Below, piece by piece: positions 1 through 9,616 of a DNA stretch of 26,393 bases. The number at the start of each line of letters is the position of its first letter. Position 1 is the stretch's first letter. Origin of the DNA: Dictyocoela muelleri (Eukaryota; Microsporidia). The translations under genes and the position numbers were made by a program. The stretch lies in assembly GCA_016256075.1 (NCBI GenBank), contig SDVU01000033.1, positions 1 to 26,393 on the forward strand, written 5' to 3'. The notes beneath the pieces are model-generated. The model was not told the origin of the DNA, did not search any database, and worked only from the letters and a program-made list of their open reading frames with translations.

Positions 1-425
1 GAAAAGAACTAAAAACAACAAATAAATGTAATTATTGACTAGGAATTTTTTAAAGCCACTTACTCGTATGAAGTAAAGTTTGGTAAGCCAACCAAAGAAA
101 AGTTTTGTGTTTAATTTTTTTCAATTAATTAGTAAATTTGATTTTTTTAGCCCCCTCCCCCAAATTAGCCATTTTCTCAAATTTGCCGCGATTTTTGAAA
201 TCCAGATTTTGGCAAATTTGGGGAAATTACCTGTATATGTATTTTATATATTCAAATATTGAATTTTAGGCATACTATATTTACTCTAAAATAAAGATTT
301 GGTTTTAATTGAAGGTAGAATCTAAACTTAGAGCTTCAATATTATTTTTATCGTCATTTCATCGTTTTTTTTTTTAAAAATTTTTTATCACGAAAAGTGT
401 CCAGTCTAAAAATATTGGGCGAGTT
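1..425. other. No gene recognised; short inverted repeat
   Basis: Very AT-rich sequence without a convincing coding region. A 60-codon open frame near positions 80-262 is low-complexity (Phe/Ile/Lys-rich) and looks like chance. An imperfect inverted repeat lies at about 152-221, where CCCCAAATTAGCC pairs with GGCAAATTTGGGG. It could be the tip of an old foldback element, but no matching ends were found. Confidence 0.5.
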
Positions 426-816
426 GTCGGGTACCGGTTTCTTGGTGTTCAAATAATATGTCACTCATAACCTACCTAGAATTCCAGCTGTATAGACGAT
501 TTGCGTTTTATAAATGAACTAGCAGGGTGCGGGTAATTAGTGGCCTTTCATGATTTTTTTTCACTTATTTATGCCGAGATGCGTCGCCGCACTACATTCC
601 ACATCTAGGAGTGTCTCTTATGCTTCATTGTCATATTAGACCAAGTTTTAATCAGCTATACCACACTGGAACAACCGTATATTATACTATAATTATAGGG
701 TTATGACTTCATAATGTCATTACCTCATTATTTATTAAATAGTGACGTCAGCGGGATTCGAACCACGATACTTAAATTTTACATTCCAATGTCTTAACCT
801 TCGAGATATCGGGTCC
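426..816 (-). mobile_element. tRNA-headed SINE-like repeat, copy S1 (degraded)
   Basis: This copy of the repeat lies on the minus strand, with its tRNA-like head at the right (about 742-816). The head carries a B-box-like GTTCGAATCCC followed by GCTGACGTCA, and a weakened A-box region. The body matches the other copies through landmarks such as ATACAGCTGG, the block around AATCAGCTATACCACACTGG, and the CGACGCATCTCGGC block. The far-left part, corresponding to the 3' end of the repeat, is shortened compared with the copy at 18386-18848. No clear target-site duplication was found. Classification as a SINE rests on the tRNA-like head and on the clean duplication around the best copy; the family itself is not one I can name. 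Confidence 0.68.
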
Positions 817-1449
817 AATTATTTTTTTTAAAAAAAAAATATATTGACATATTTTTATACCTACATATTTTTATACCTACATATTTTTTACACCGATATT
901 TATTAAGAGATCCTTTTTCAGGAAAATATATTTAGTATATCGTTGAACTTTCTGCTATTTTTTCTGAATAAAAAACCTGTCATCAAATTAACAAGTGAGA
1001 AAATAAAGATTTAGATCTTGTTCGTAAAAATCCCTACTTTTTCAAAATAAATTTTAAAAGGTGGACATCTTTCCGAAAAAAATCAAATATTAAAAATAAA
1101 TAATTTATTCCTATTATAAATTTTTTTTCATAATGTTATGATTGTTTATAAAGTGTAAAAAAATGAATTTATAGAAATAATAAAATATTAACACACCTTA
1201 ATTAAACATAAATTAAAATCGATTCCGATTTAAAAATTACAAATGTTAATAATACGGAACGAGTAATATATAGTTGTTAGTCTGAAAATTGCCAGAAAAG
1301 AATATCAGTTATAAAAAAATAGAAATAATAAGTATTTTTTATGATATTTGTGTGTTTTTGAGTATTAAATTTATCAAATTATATGTATAATCTAAAATTT
1401 TTAGACCAAAACAATTTATTCAGCAAGGGAGTTATCATGCCCGAAGTTT
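817..1449. other. No gene recognised; short tandem repeat and a recurring 17-bp motif
   Basis: Non-coding, AT-rich. At about 848-893 the unit ATATTTTTATACCTAC occurs about two and a half times in tandem. At 1061-1077 the motif GTGGACATCTTTCCGAA appears; nearly the same motif recurs in the same orientation at 2177-2193, so the two bracket the Merlin remnant between them. Nothing else was recognised. Confidence 0.5.
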
Positions 1450-1876
1450 AAAAAATTGTCATTCAAATATTTTATTGTGTTGTTTATGGAATTGCTGAAT
1501 CTGTTGAAATTGTGTTTTTTAGGTGAAAAATTGACAAAATAATATTGATCTTGTAACAAAAATTACTATATATTTTTGGTATAATTTAAATAATTCTCCA
1601 AAAAATTTAACAAAAGAGTTTATAAAAGGCAATCAAAAATGTTGACCAATGTTTCGATGAAAAATGTATGTTCATTGTTAAGAAATAATTGATAGGTTTT
1701 TAATTGTCTGTAGTTGATAATTCGAGTCTTGAGCGAAATTGTAAATAATTAAGAATGATTTCAAAACATCTTATGGTACTCACACTAACAATATTGAGAG
1801 TTTGTGGTCAATTCTTAAATCAGAAATGCGATGTCATCATAGTGTCAGAAGGCTGGAAATTGATGAAAAATTGTAA
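1450..1876 (+). pseudogene. Merlin (IS1595/ISXO2-like) transposase remnant 1
   Basis: The clearest part is the in-frame stretch 1754-1876, ending at a TAA. It reads as the Merlin signature HTNNIESLWSILKSEMR followed by HHSVRRLEIDEKL. In this family, H-T-N-x-I-E contains the last catalytic acidic residue of the DDE core. Upstream pieces resemble the helix-turn-helix region (around TIYFWYNLNNS, about 1561-1595) and the first catalytic block (CFDEKC, about 1651-1668), but they lie in different frames with several stops. Terminal inverted repeats were not found. This is an old, non-functional DNA transposon gene, independent of the two other Merlin copies in the window, which lie on the opposite strand. 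Confidence 0.75.
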
Positions 1877-2519
1877 TAATTCACTTTAGACAATACATTA
1901 TAAAAATAATGTTTTTATGTATTTAAGCTTGGTTATGTATATTTTTTATCAAAAAAAATATTAATTTCTTAAATAAAAACTTTTTATAATTTATCGAAAT
2001 TATTTCAAACTTACTAAGGTATTAAGAATTAAAACACAATTCAAAATCTTATTTGTCAATCATAATTAAAACGATTAATTTTACAAGCTTTTTAAAAAAA
2101 TATTAAAACCATGATTAGTTCAGAATAAATGATTAATTTTTTTTTTTAAATTCATTCCAAGGTACCCACTTTAGTGGTAGACATCTTTCCGAACAATACC
2201 CAACATAGCTATCAATTTCGAATAATAAATATAATCAACAATTCTATATTTTAAATTATTTATAAACACGATCCTATTATTCACATCATTATACTTTATA
2301 GATAAGGCGGGCTTGTTAACTTTAGGGACTAAACCAAAGGTCACAACTTTGGAAATAAAAAAATTAAAGATTTTAAAAAATATAAAGAATCAAAATACAA
2401 AAAAAATAAATTGATTAAAAACAATTATTATGTCGATAAAAACTGCAGAAAATTCAGATGATGTAATTCCATATAAAAATCTGCTTTAAAAACATCTCAC
2501 GAATTTACATATCATTTTT
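1877..2519. other. No gene recognised between two Merlin remnants
   Basis: AT-rich non-coding sequence. At 2161-2193 a small palindrome (CCACTTTAGTGG) is joined to GTAGACATCTTTCCGAA, the second copy of the motif at 1061-1077. These may be leftover element ends, but orientation and spacing do not make a clean pair of terminal inverted repeats. Confidence 0.5.
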
Positions 2520-3180
2520 AGTCCGTTTAACCCCATTATAATGTCTCATTAGTCCTTTTAAATCAGACCAAAATTATTCAATATCATTAGTATGGTCACC
2601 AAATTCATTAACGAATCCATCGTTGTTTTTAACGATTTTTTGTTTTAATCCTAGCTCGTTAACAACACTGGGATATGATAGATATACATCTGTCTTAAAG
2701 GTACCAAAGGAAGAATGTTTATTTCTCATAACAAATACAAAAATATCTAATTGCCCGTTTTCAACTCTTTTCTGAAGATAATTTTGTTTATTAACAGTAT
2801 CGATTATTCCTAAAATCCTAACAATATCTGGTGTACTATCATCTGTCAGCGTTGGTCTCCTAATAATTCTTCCTCTTAATAGAACTGTTTCATCAGATTG
2901 TAATTTTGGCATTTATGTCACCTAAAATGCAGATCCTTTCGTTTAAATATTGATTAATGCGCTTCTTAATTTATTTTTTATTTTATTTTCTGTATTATTT
3001 AGTAAATTGTACCAGATATTTAGTTGTTTATAAGATGCGCATGTCATTAATAGGTAAATTACGTGTATGTACTTAGTAATGCAGAAGTTTGTTTCTAGTA
3101 ATGGTTCTCTATATTGGCAGTTTAATGTTTTTTCTAAATATAATATTTCTGTAATTATCTCTTGTGTATATTTGCAATTG
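2520..3180 (-). pseudogene. Merlin (IS1595/ISXO2-like) transposase remnant 2
   Basis: Minus-strand DNA transposon gene. The longest open part, 2912 down to 2574 (112 codons), begins at the first catalytic block, QSDETVLLRGRIIRR. It continues through RILGIIDTVNKQNY and the second block (FKTDVYLSYPS) to the Merlin signature FGDHTNDIE. An in-frame TAA follows directly, after which the same frame resumes as FWSDLKGLMRHYNG, the expected continuation. Upstream (about 2940-3180), pieces such as LNIWYNLLNNTENKIKNKLR match the helix-turn-helix part but are separated from the core by stops. Family assignment comes from the spacing of DE, TDxY and HTNxIE motifs. This copy and the better preserved copy at 6072-7153 share several blocks, for example VEN(R/G) after the first core strand, so they belong to one lineage. 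No ends or target duplications were identified. Confidence 0.85.
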
Positions 3181-3876
3181 AGATATATTACTGCACTTAA
3201 TACAACTTTTTTTGTGTATCAATAATTTTATTACAAAAAAAAAATCCTTACATTAATTTAAATACTGAAAATACGATCAATCATTTTTTATAATCCTAAT
3301 AGGTGTTTTTTTCCATTGTTAATTTTACGGACTAAAAATTTTTTGTCTGTAAATTTACAAACCCGATAAGGTTTAACAAATACTGTTCTTCAACCAAAAT
3401 TTATTTACAAAGATCTAATTTTCAAAAAATATTTGCGAATATAAAACATTATTATTATTGAAATTTAAAAGTAACTCCTATAATGAGGTTAATACACCAA
3501 AAATATATAAAAGTTGTGATTATTTATGTATAGCGTTGTCTATAAAAGCATATCAATATTTTTTTATTTCTAAGAAGATAACTAAAATCATTGATATGTT
3601 TTTTTATTTGTTTTTGTTATAATTTTATGGTTAGTAGTGATTTTTTTTGAAGAGGAGAAGGAGGGTGTTTTGGGGCGAAACGATGCGTAGCAGACCAGGT
3701 CATGTTTTTTCTTAGTAATGTAAAAAAATGAAAATTCACACTCTACAGACAATTTCAAATATTTATACCGCATATATTCAGTCTCAAGATTATATCTTTT
3801 GTTGAAAAAATCACACTTTTCAGTTTTATAAAGAAAATTTAAAAAAATATATTCTCAATTTTAACAAAATTGAGTA
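3181..3876. other. No gene recognised; perfect 9-bp-arm hairpin at the right edge
   Basis: No convincing coding sequence. A 61-codon Lys/Ser-rich frame on the minus strand (3588-3773) has no recognisable domain and is not annotated as a gene. At 3854-3874, CTCAATTTT and AAAATTGAG form a perfect 9-bp inverted repeat with a 3-base loop, ending two bases before the foldback-type arm that starts at 3877. Confidence 0.45.
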
Positions 3877-3955
3877 CTATAAGGGATTAGGGACCTGAAA
3901 AAATTGAGCTCAAGAAAAGTATAAATAAAAAACCGGAAAATTCTTTATATTTAAT
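3877..3955 (+). repeat. F-family foldback arm, left half (F3-left)
   Basis: The sequence GGGATTAGGGACC, followed by TGAAAAAATTGAGCTC and AAGAAAAGTATAAAT, is a diverged match to the left arm of the two complete foldback MITEs at 11035-11318 and 11428-11710. A TA dinucleotide (3875-3876) precedes it, as expected for the TA target duplication of that family. The matching inverted arm lies at about 7595-7722, so the two may be the separated ends of one element that was later invaded, or two independent half-copies. Confidence 0.6.
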
Positions 3956-4249
3956 TTTGTGAGTTTTACGTGCAAAATGCGCCATGACCTCGTATAATCG
4001 ATTTTTTTATTCTTTATTTTTTAGTTTATAAGAGATTCGAACTTTTTATATTTAAATTAAAAGAATAATAATATTTTTCTCTAACGGCTGATCGATTTGA
4101 CACAAAAATTATTTTTTATTCATATTTCTTCTTTTTTTTGAATTAATTTAATACAATCTTACCGAAATTATTTTTTAAAATAAATTTAATAATATAAATA
4201 AAGTAAAAATAAATTAAATGTTGACAATATCTATAATTTTATACCAAGA

Positions 4250-4604
4250 ACGGTCACCAATCATAGTCTTAATACTTTAGATTAATGATGTTCAACGTCA
4301 CTACTAAGCTATTTAGAGACTTAGCTGTATATTCGAATTCTGTTTTATCTATGACTCAGCAATATTCTGGTAAATATAGGCTTTTTATATTTTTTATTAA
4401 CTACTTATTTTAATGAAATGCGTCAGCGCTCTCATCTTCACACCTAGAAGTGTTTTATCTGGTTAATCGTCATATTAGACAAATATAATCAGCTATACGA
4501 CACTGGACAACTGTATATTAATACTATAGTAATATAGTAATTAACTACTTAATTTCGAGCCATATTATTTATTAAAGTGATGTCAGCGGGAATCGAAGCC
4601 CTAA
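4250..4604 (-). mobile_element. SINE-like repeat copy S2, left part (body)
   Basis: This is the body portion of a second minus-strand copy of the tRNA-headed repeat. Shared landmarks include ATACAGCT, GCTGAGTCAT (reverse strand), the CGTCAGCGCT/CACACCTAGAAG region, and ATCAGCTATACGACACTGG. It runs into the tRNA-like region (TGTCAGCGGGAATCGAA) and is then interrupted by the MULE at about 4605. The rest of the copy lies at 7349-7461. Confidence 0.7.
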
Positions 4605-6063
4605 TAGGGCTTGTCCCGGTTTCGTCGAAATCAGCTTTCTATACTGGTTTCGTCGAAATCGGCTTTTTATACCGGTTTCGTCGGAATCGGCTTTTTATAC
4701 AGGTTTTTTCGAAAAAAAGGTAAAATTACCATTGTTTAAAAATAAGTGATGAAATTTTTAAATAAAAATTATTCATTGTGTTGTTTTAAATGTATCAAGC
4801 TTTCAATAATATAGTGTAACTAAGGATTTGATATATAAAAGGCCTTTATAGTCAAAATATTTGTTGCATATATCTAACAACTCCTTTTCATTTTCATTTT
4901 CATTTAAGCCCGCTTTTTGGATCTTTAGCAGCTTCTGAATTTTTTTTACGACGAAAACCTGCCTTTTGTAAATCTATAATGATATATATAATATTAGGAT
5001 GTGATATCATAACCACCTCTATATTACTCCTTTTCCACCCTCCAATGAATTTGTAGTTTTAGGTACCGGTAAAGTATTCTGATGTGTGCACACTAAAAAT
5101 AAAGATCACAGAGGAGGTGGGACATTGTAATAGTATGGGAATCAAACTTCCCGATTAAAGTTTTCTCAAAATACTCAATTAAAAATTGAAATTTTTATAG
5201 AAACATGCATTTAATATTGATTGCTTTATCTTTTTATATTCTTTCCTTGTGTTTTTCACTGAAACGAAAACTAATGATAAAAACATTCTGAAGTAGTTGT
5301 TTACTACTGTGTCATTAATATATTCAGTAGATATTTAAGTGCATCTATTTTGCGCTTATGATTTGTTTGAAGTAGAATAAGCACCCAAAAACTCGTGTGT
5401 TTGGATAACAGTCTTTTAAGGATTTAATTACGGCCATTTCGAAGTCTTTTATGATAAACTTTGGTACAGCACAACATGTTAGTTTTTTTAAAGTTATAAA
5501 TACATTATCATAATCGCAATAAGAGCGATATTTCATTAGTAAGTATATCAATGGTACGTTCACATGGAAAACCTTAGATTGTATCACATATAACTCTTCT
5601 AAATCCGATAGTGTTATGTAGAATATACTTTCATGATCCGAATTCTCTATCATTAACTATAGAAAGAGATTCTTCGGTTCCAAAAACAATTTTTCGATTT
5701 AAATTTTTAAAACCCGAATCATATAAAACAAATTTTTTACCATCCTTCAAAAACTTGTACTTGTATGGAATATCGTCATATTTTGAATCAAATACCTCGA
5801 CACCATAATTGTTTTTTCTTGTTAGGAAATAATGTTTATAAAGGTTTTAACCTTTTGCAAATAACCTCATTTAGAAAATGATTTACCTTTCAAAGCACAA
5901 ACAATAATATCTTTGGATTGCACATTTGTAGCGATTGCAGCTCTTTTAACGTCATTAATCGTCTCCTTATTATAAATTAGGCGTTTGTTTATAATATGGG
6001 TATGCTCAACTTCCAACAGTATTTTACCCTCTTTATCAGTAAAAAGTTTATCTGAGCATAATT

Positions 6064-6071
6064 GACGTTCT
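6064..6071 (+). repeat. Merlin target-site duplication, left copy
   Basis: GACGTTCT immediately precedes the left inverted repeat of the Merlin. The identical octamer follows the right end at 7154-7161. Eight- to nine-bp duplications are the known size for Merlin/IS1595-type elements. Confidence 0.93.
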
Positions 6072-7153
6072 GGGGCTTCTAGCGTAAGTAGGCCAAGGAT
6101 AAGGTAGCTACCTTTGACGATTTTTTTTAAAAAAATTAATCAATTAAATTAAAAAATTTTGTTAATAAATATATTAATTAAAATAAAACTTTAATATCTC
6201 TTTAAAAATTTCAAAAAATTCATTTTGATCAGAATTCATCAAAAAACGTCGCCTGAATGAATATTCTAATAACCATCTATCAATGTGTTTCCGCATTACT
6301 CCATGTTCTTCCCTCATCGCAATGTTCAAGTGGGACAAAAAATCTCAATTTTGTTCGTGTGCGTCTCATCTAAACTTTTAAATCCCTTGCTATGGTCTGC
6401 TACTTTATGTTTTAAACATAAGTTCTCGGCCTCGCCTGTATAAGATGGATATCCATCAGTATGAAATTTGCTTAAAACAGCAATTTTCTCGTCCAAAACT
6501 CTCGTCAACGTCTCAGTTTTTCTGTTTTCTACCCTTTTTAGAAAAAAAATGACTTTTATCCACCGAATCTATGGCACTTAGTATCCATATAGTATCTTTA
6601 ACTTCATCATACGTGTATTTGTGGTACCTTATAATTCCTCTTCTCGACAAGACTGTCTCATCTGCTTCAACAATTTTATTCAAACCACCAAGAAAAATCG
6701 GACGTTTATCACAAAAAAGTTGTGACATATTTGTAACTTTTTCTTTATTAAATTTATTGTTGAATCATCTATATCATAAAACTTAGAAAGTTGTTTGTAC
6801 TTCGCATCGTTTAATAAAAAATAAATTATATGCACGATTTTGGAAGTTCAAGTTTACTACTAGTTAAAGATTTCTTTTTTTATACATGATGTATTCTAAC
6901 ATCTATAAAGAATCGTTTTCCGTTCCCCTTTTTTAAAGATATTAAGTTCAGATATATTATCACATGCAGCACATCTTTTATATTTTTCTAAGATATTGTT
7001 TTCAATAAAAAAATCAAATAGATGGACAATATCTGTGAAAATTTTTTCAAAACATTTAAAACCATGGAGTATAAATTTTTTTATTTAAAATTTATTTTTG
7101 CTTTTCTAGCGTAAATGGACCATTTTTTATGGTCCACTTACGCTAGAAGCCCC
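6072..7153 (-). mobile_element. Merlin DNA transposon, full-length with TIRs
   Basis: This is a 1,082-bp element with 24-bp terminal inverted repeats: GGGGCTTCTAGCGTAAGT plus six more bases at 6072-6095, and the inverted match at 7130-7153 with two differences. It is flanked by perfect 8-bp duplications, GACGTTCT. Just inside the right end, 7105-7123 and 7129-7147 form a near-perfect hairpin (TCTAGCGTAAATGGACCAT with a 5-base loop), in effect a second inverted copy of the end sequence. Length, ends and duplication all fit the Merlin superfamily. It is inserted in the FLYWCH region of the MULE transposase gene, so it is the youngest layer of this nest. The transposase is broken, so the copy could move only with help in trans. 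Confidence 0.94.
6174..7040 (-). pseudogene. Merlin transposase, nearly complete but frameshifted
   Basis: Minus strand. About 6960-7040 encodes an N-terminal zinc ribbon (RCAACDN followed by YRC and TSC, four cysteine positions). A helix-turn-helix piece (KFYDIDDSTINLIKKKL) follows at about 6730-6830. The catalytic core is 6728-6513 (EADETVLSRRGIIR with the first acidic pair, then WILSAIDSVDKSHFF) and 6508-6326 (HTDGYPSY with the second Asp, then SLDETHTNKIE with the catalytic Glu). The tail LNIAMREEHGVMRKHIDRW continues to a TAA at 6174-6176. One frameshift lies near 6530, another directly after HTNKIE at about 6335, and stops occur in the N-terminal part. The total span fits the roughly 270-300 residues usual for Merlin transposases, which cut and paste DNA at ends like those at 6072 and 7153. 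Confidence 0.92.
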
Positions 7154-7161
7154 GACGTTCT
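7154..7161 (+). repeat. Merlin target-site duplication, right copy
   Basis: GACGTTCT, identical to 6064-6071. Confidence 0.93.
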
Positions 7162-7348
7162 AAACACCTTTACCTAATACCTTTAAGTTTGGATACACCA
7201 TCTGCATTATATAAGCAACCCTTATGATCTATCATCTTTTTTTTCTACGTATAAAATTTTCATGGTCCAGATTGGGGTAAAAATATTTTTTTCAAATTTT
7301 TTTTGACGAAACCGATATAAAAAGGCACTTCGACGAAACCGAACTAAG

Positions 7349-7461
7349 TGATATAGTAATTAATTGCTTAATTTCGAGCCATATTATTTATTGATGTCAG
7401 AGGGAATCGAACCATGATAATTAAATTAATATTCAATAGTGTTAACACTGAGCTATCTAGT
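7349..7461 (-). mobile_element. SINE-like repeat copy S2, right part (tRNA-like head)
   Basis: Continues S2 after the MULE. On the minus strand it carries the tRNA-like head: A-box-like TAGCTCAGTGTTAACAC at about 7438-7457 and B-box-like GGTTCGATTCCC near 7400-7413. The first 60 or so bases repeat sequence already present on the left side of the MULE (4532-4600), so the two halves overlap rather than abut. Confidence 0.7.
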
Positions 7462-7594
7462 TCATTATTAATAATTTTAAAATAAAAACTTTGTGGCTCT
7501 TAATACAAAAAAATCGAACATGTGAAATCTAGGCCCATGTCGCACGCTAGGTGCGCGAGATTTAATAATAAAAAAAACAGTTTTTTATATATAT

Positions 7595-7722
7595 TATATA
7601 TTACTGTATTATTTTATAAAAGATTGTTCCTGAATTATTAATTAGCAAATAATTTTATGGTTTTTTTATATTTATACTTTTTATTGAGTTCAATTTTTTT
7701 CATGTCACTAACCCGAATCAAA
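7595..7722 (-). repeat. F-family foldback arm, right half (F3-right)
   Basis: TTATACTTTTTATTGAGTTC followed by AATTTTTTTCATGTC and ACTAACCCG matches the right arm of the complete F MITEs. Further inside, the reverse strand has GCTAATTAATAATTCAGGAAC against GCTAATTTAAAATCCTGGAAC in F1. The 74-codon open frame that starts here (7657-7881) begins inside the arm and is therefore not taken as a gene. With 3877-3955 this may be the other end of one element now expanded by the SINE, MULE and Merlin insertions. Confidence 0.6.
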
Positions 7723-9544
7723 ACTAAACACATATACAAAAAAATATTTTTTACATCTATGTTTAATCGATTAAATTATAAAACGGATTATGAAGTTGAT
7801 ATTTTTATTTTAGAAAACATTATTATTAATCTGTTTCAATCAATAGAATCAATTCCATATTATAAAAAATATGTGAAATGAAAGAAAGAAATGATAATCA
7901 AAAATTTTCGAAGTACAGTAGATTAGGTTTTTACGACATTCAAAAAAGGTAGATTTTGCGTATATCTATAATAAATGAATCTAATATACATTTTATTGTG
8001 CATAATATGGGTGTATTAAGAAGACAAGGGGTGATAGTCGTGTTATATTAGAAAGTGCGCTCTTAATATAATTTATATCTAATTCTCTTGATAGCGTTTT
8101 TTACACAAATGTTGTTTTTTACGCTTAACTTTTATTAATTCGTTTTTCTATATATAAATTACCGACAATTTTCTGAAAAAATATATTTATACATAAATTT
8201 TTACGCAAATTTAAATGAGCAAAAAAAATACTTGGAAAGCAGATATAGCAAGAGGAGCAAACTTTATGACAAATTCACTGAATATATTTTCGGAATATGC
8301 AATGTGGCCGTCTCATGTCGACACAATATAAAAAACATTCATTTTTTTGTAAATCTAAATTTATCTTTTCAAATATAAAAAAGAAATACAGTGCAACCAA
8401 TTTTTACGAATTATAAAGGTAAGACACATGTATTTTAAAACGCAATAAAAGCTGAGATAAATTATACACGGCGGGTAATTTTCAAGTTATTGTATAAGAT
8501 TTCTTAAGGAAAAAATATGATCGGGAGACAAAAGTTATTGTTCATTTAGCAAATAAAAATTATAAAAAAGGATAAGATTGACAGTGTTAGGTATCATTAG
8601 AAAACACTAGTGATACGCGAGTCAAATTCAAATATAGTTATTGCTTAAAAGAAGAGATTACTAGATATTCTAAGAGATAAATTTTCAATATTCACGAAAC
8701 AAAGCTGTTTAAAAAAAGTTCAGATGGATCCTATGTATATTATAAAATATTATAAAAGTATAAAGCAAAACAATACGAGTCTAACAATTATCTCAGATAT
8801 CTACTTGTTTGTCGAATAGATAAAATCTTTACTGATCAAGAAATCAATAAATCCAAAAATCCTTTAGATTTTATTAGATTTTTATAATAATTCTTACCGA
8901 TCTGACAGATCATAACGACTTACAGAGTGTCTTTTTAAAAAGTATATAACTGATTTAAACACACGAATAATCGTGAAAACTAAATATTTTAATTATTATT
9001 GATATTTTTTTACACCTGGTGAATGGTAGAACAAAAATCAAATTGTTGTTTCCATTTTAAAACAAAACTTCAATTATCCAGCCAATGATGTTGAAATATA
9101 AAATCCATTAAATCAAAGTTAAACAAAAAATTACAACTTTTCTAGTTCTACATCGATTTTAATAATGATATGAATTTTTCATGTTTATGAGAAATTCTTA
9201 TTTTAAACGTGGTCTTATGGATCGGTTATTCCATTGATCAAGTAGCAATCTCAATAGATAATATTGTTGCAACAAAGCTGACATAATTGAAAATGCCGAA
9301 AAAAATACGTAAAAAAGTGGATTCTAATGTCTAATATACCCCTATAGATAAGTTTGATAGAGATTTGTTTTTTTTTAAAGATGTTTTTACCGTATATTAA
9401 AATAATCTCGAATATCTAATAATCTGAATTCGCTTAAATTTTTACTGCTCTCTAAAATATTTTGCGAAAAATAGAAAAAATTTAAGGTAAATTACATGAT
9501 GCTGCTGATTAAATAATTTATGAGTGTGTAGAGAAAATTAGGCC
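7723..9544. other. 1.8 kb with no recognisable gene
   Basis: Both strands were read. Only short open stretches occur and no domain was recognised. Composition is AT-rich but less homopolymeric than true intergenic runs nearby, for instance around 9180-9340, so a strongly decayed element is likely. The right edge carries MULE-like terminal units (9545-9616), but no inverted partner was found to the left. Confidence 0.45.
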
Positions 9545-9616
9545 GCCGTTTCGACTATCTGGGCGAAACAACGGTTTTTTCGATCAGCTGGGCGAAAATT
9601 CCGATTTTTTCGACTA
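9545..9616. repeat. MULE-like terminal repeat units
   Basis: Two and a half tandem units of about 26-29 bp: CCGTTTCGACTATCTGGGCG, then CGGTTTTTTCGATCAGCTGG, then CCGATTTTTTCGACTAG. They share the (C)GGTTTCG(T/A)C core and design with the 28-bp units at the ends of the MULE at 4605-7345, but differ by a GCTGGGCGAAA insert. This is probably one end of another MULE-type element. GC content is locally much higher than its surroundings. Confidence 0.5.

Larger units (their letters stand above)
4890..7262 (-). pseudogene. MULE transposase with FLYWCH-type zinc finger, degraded and split
   Basis: Minus strand, read from right to left. Near 7162-7262 and 5880-6071, flanking the Merlin insertion, is a finger with the order RCLE, LC and EHTH, as in FLYWCH fingers of MULE transposases. 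The frame runs on without interruption across one copy of the GACGTTCT target site, showing that the Merlin landed inside this coding sequence. The next long piece, 5653-5345 (102 codons), holds the MULE catalytic core: PLIYLLMKYRSY, then FIIKDFEMAVIKSLKDCYP with the second catalytic Asp, then GCLFYFK. A C-terminal segment at about 4950-5065 contains TTNSLEGW and SHPNIIYIIIDLQ, typical of the family's tail. Several stops and frameshifts separate the pieces, so the gene is dead. The transposase would have bound the 28-bp terminal units. Confidence 0.85.
4605..7345 (-). mobile_element. MULE (Mutator-like) DNA transposon, interrupted by Merlin
   Basis: The ends are inverted and internally repetitive. 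On the left, three tandem 28-bp units (4617-4644, 4645-4672, 4673-4700) each carry GGTTTCGTCG and CTTTTTATAC-like sequence. On the right, one full inverted unit (7314-7341) and part of another (7305-7313) are present. Inside, on the minus strand, lies a transposase gene with a FLYWCH-type finger and the MULE catalytic domain. Without the 1,082-bp Merlin and its 8-bp duplication the element is about 1.6 kb. It lies inside SINE copy S2. A conventional 8-11-bp target duplication was not evident; instead about 65-70 bp of SINE sequence is present on both sides (4532-4600 and 7351-7412). MULE identity is secure from the protein; the exact outer boundary is uncertain by about 15 bases. Confidence 0.82.

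Noticed and set aside
3588-3773. 61-codon Lys/Ser-rich open frame (minus strand)
   Set aside because: No domain, no start context and composition like the surrounding AT-rich DNA; probably chance.
7657-7881. 74-codon open frame (plus strand)
   Set aside because: It starts inside a foldback arm and its first third is the arm translated; low-complexity sequence follows and no domain is visible.
9180-9400. Possible piggyBac-like patch (DKFDRDLFF and nearby)
   Set aside because: Only one short patch resembles the family; no DDD motif set, TTAA ends or continuous frame was found.
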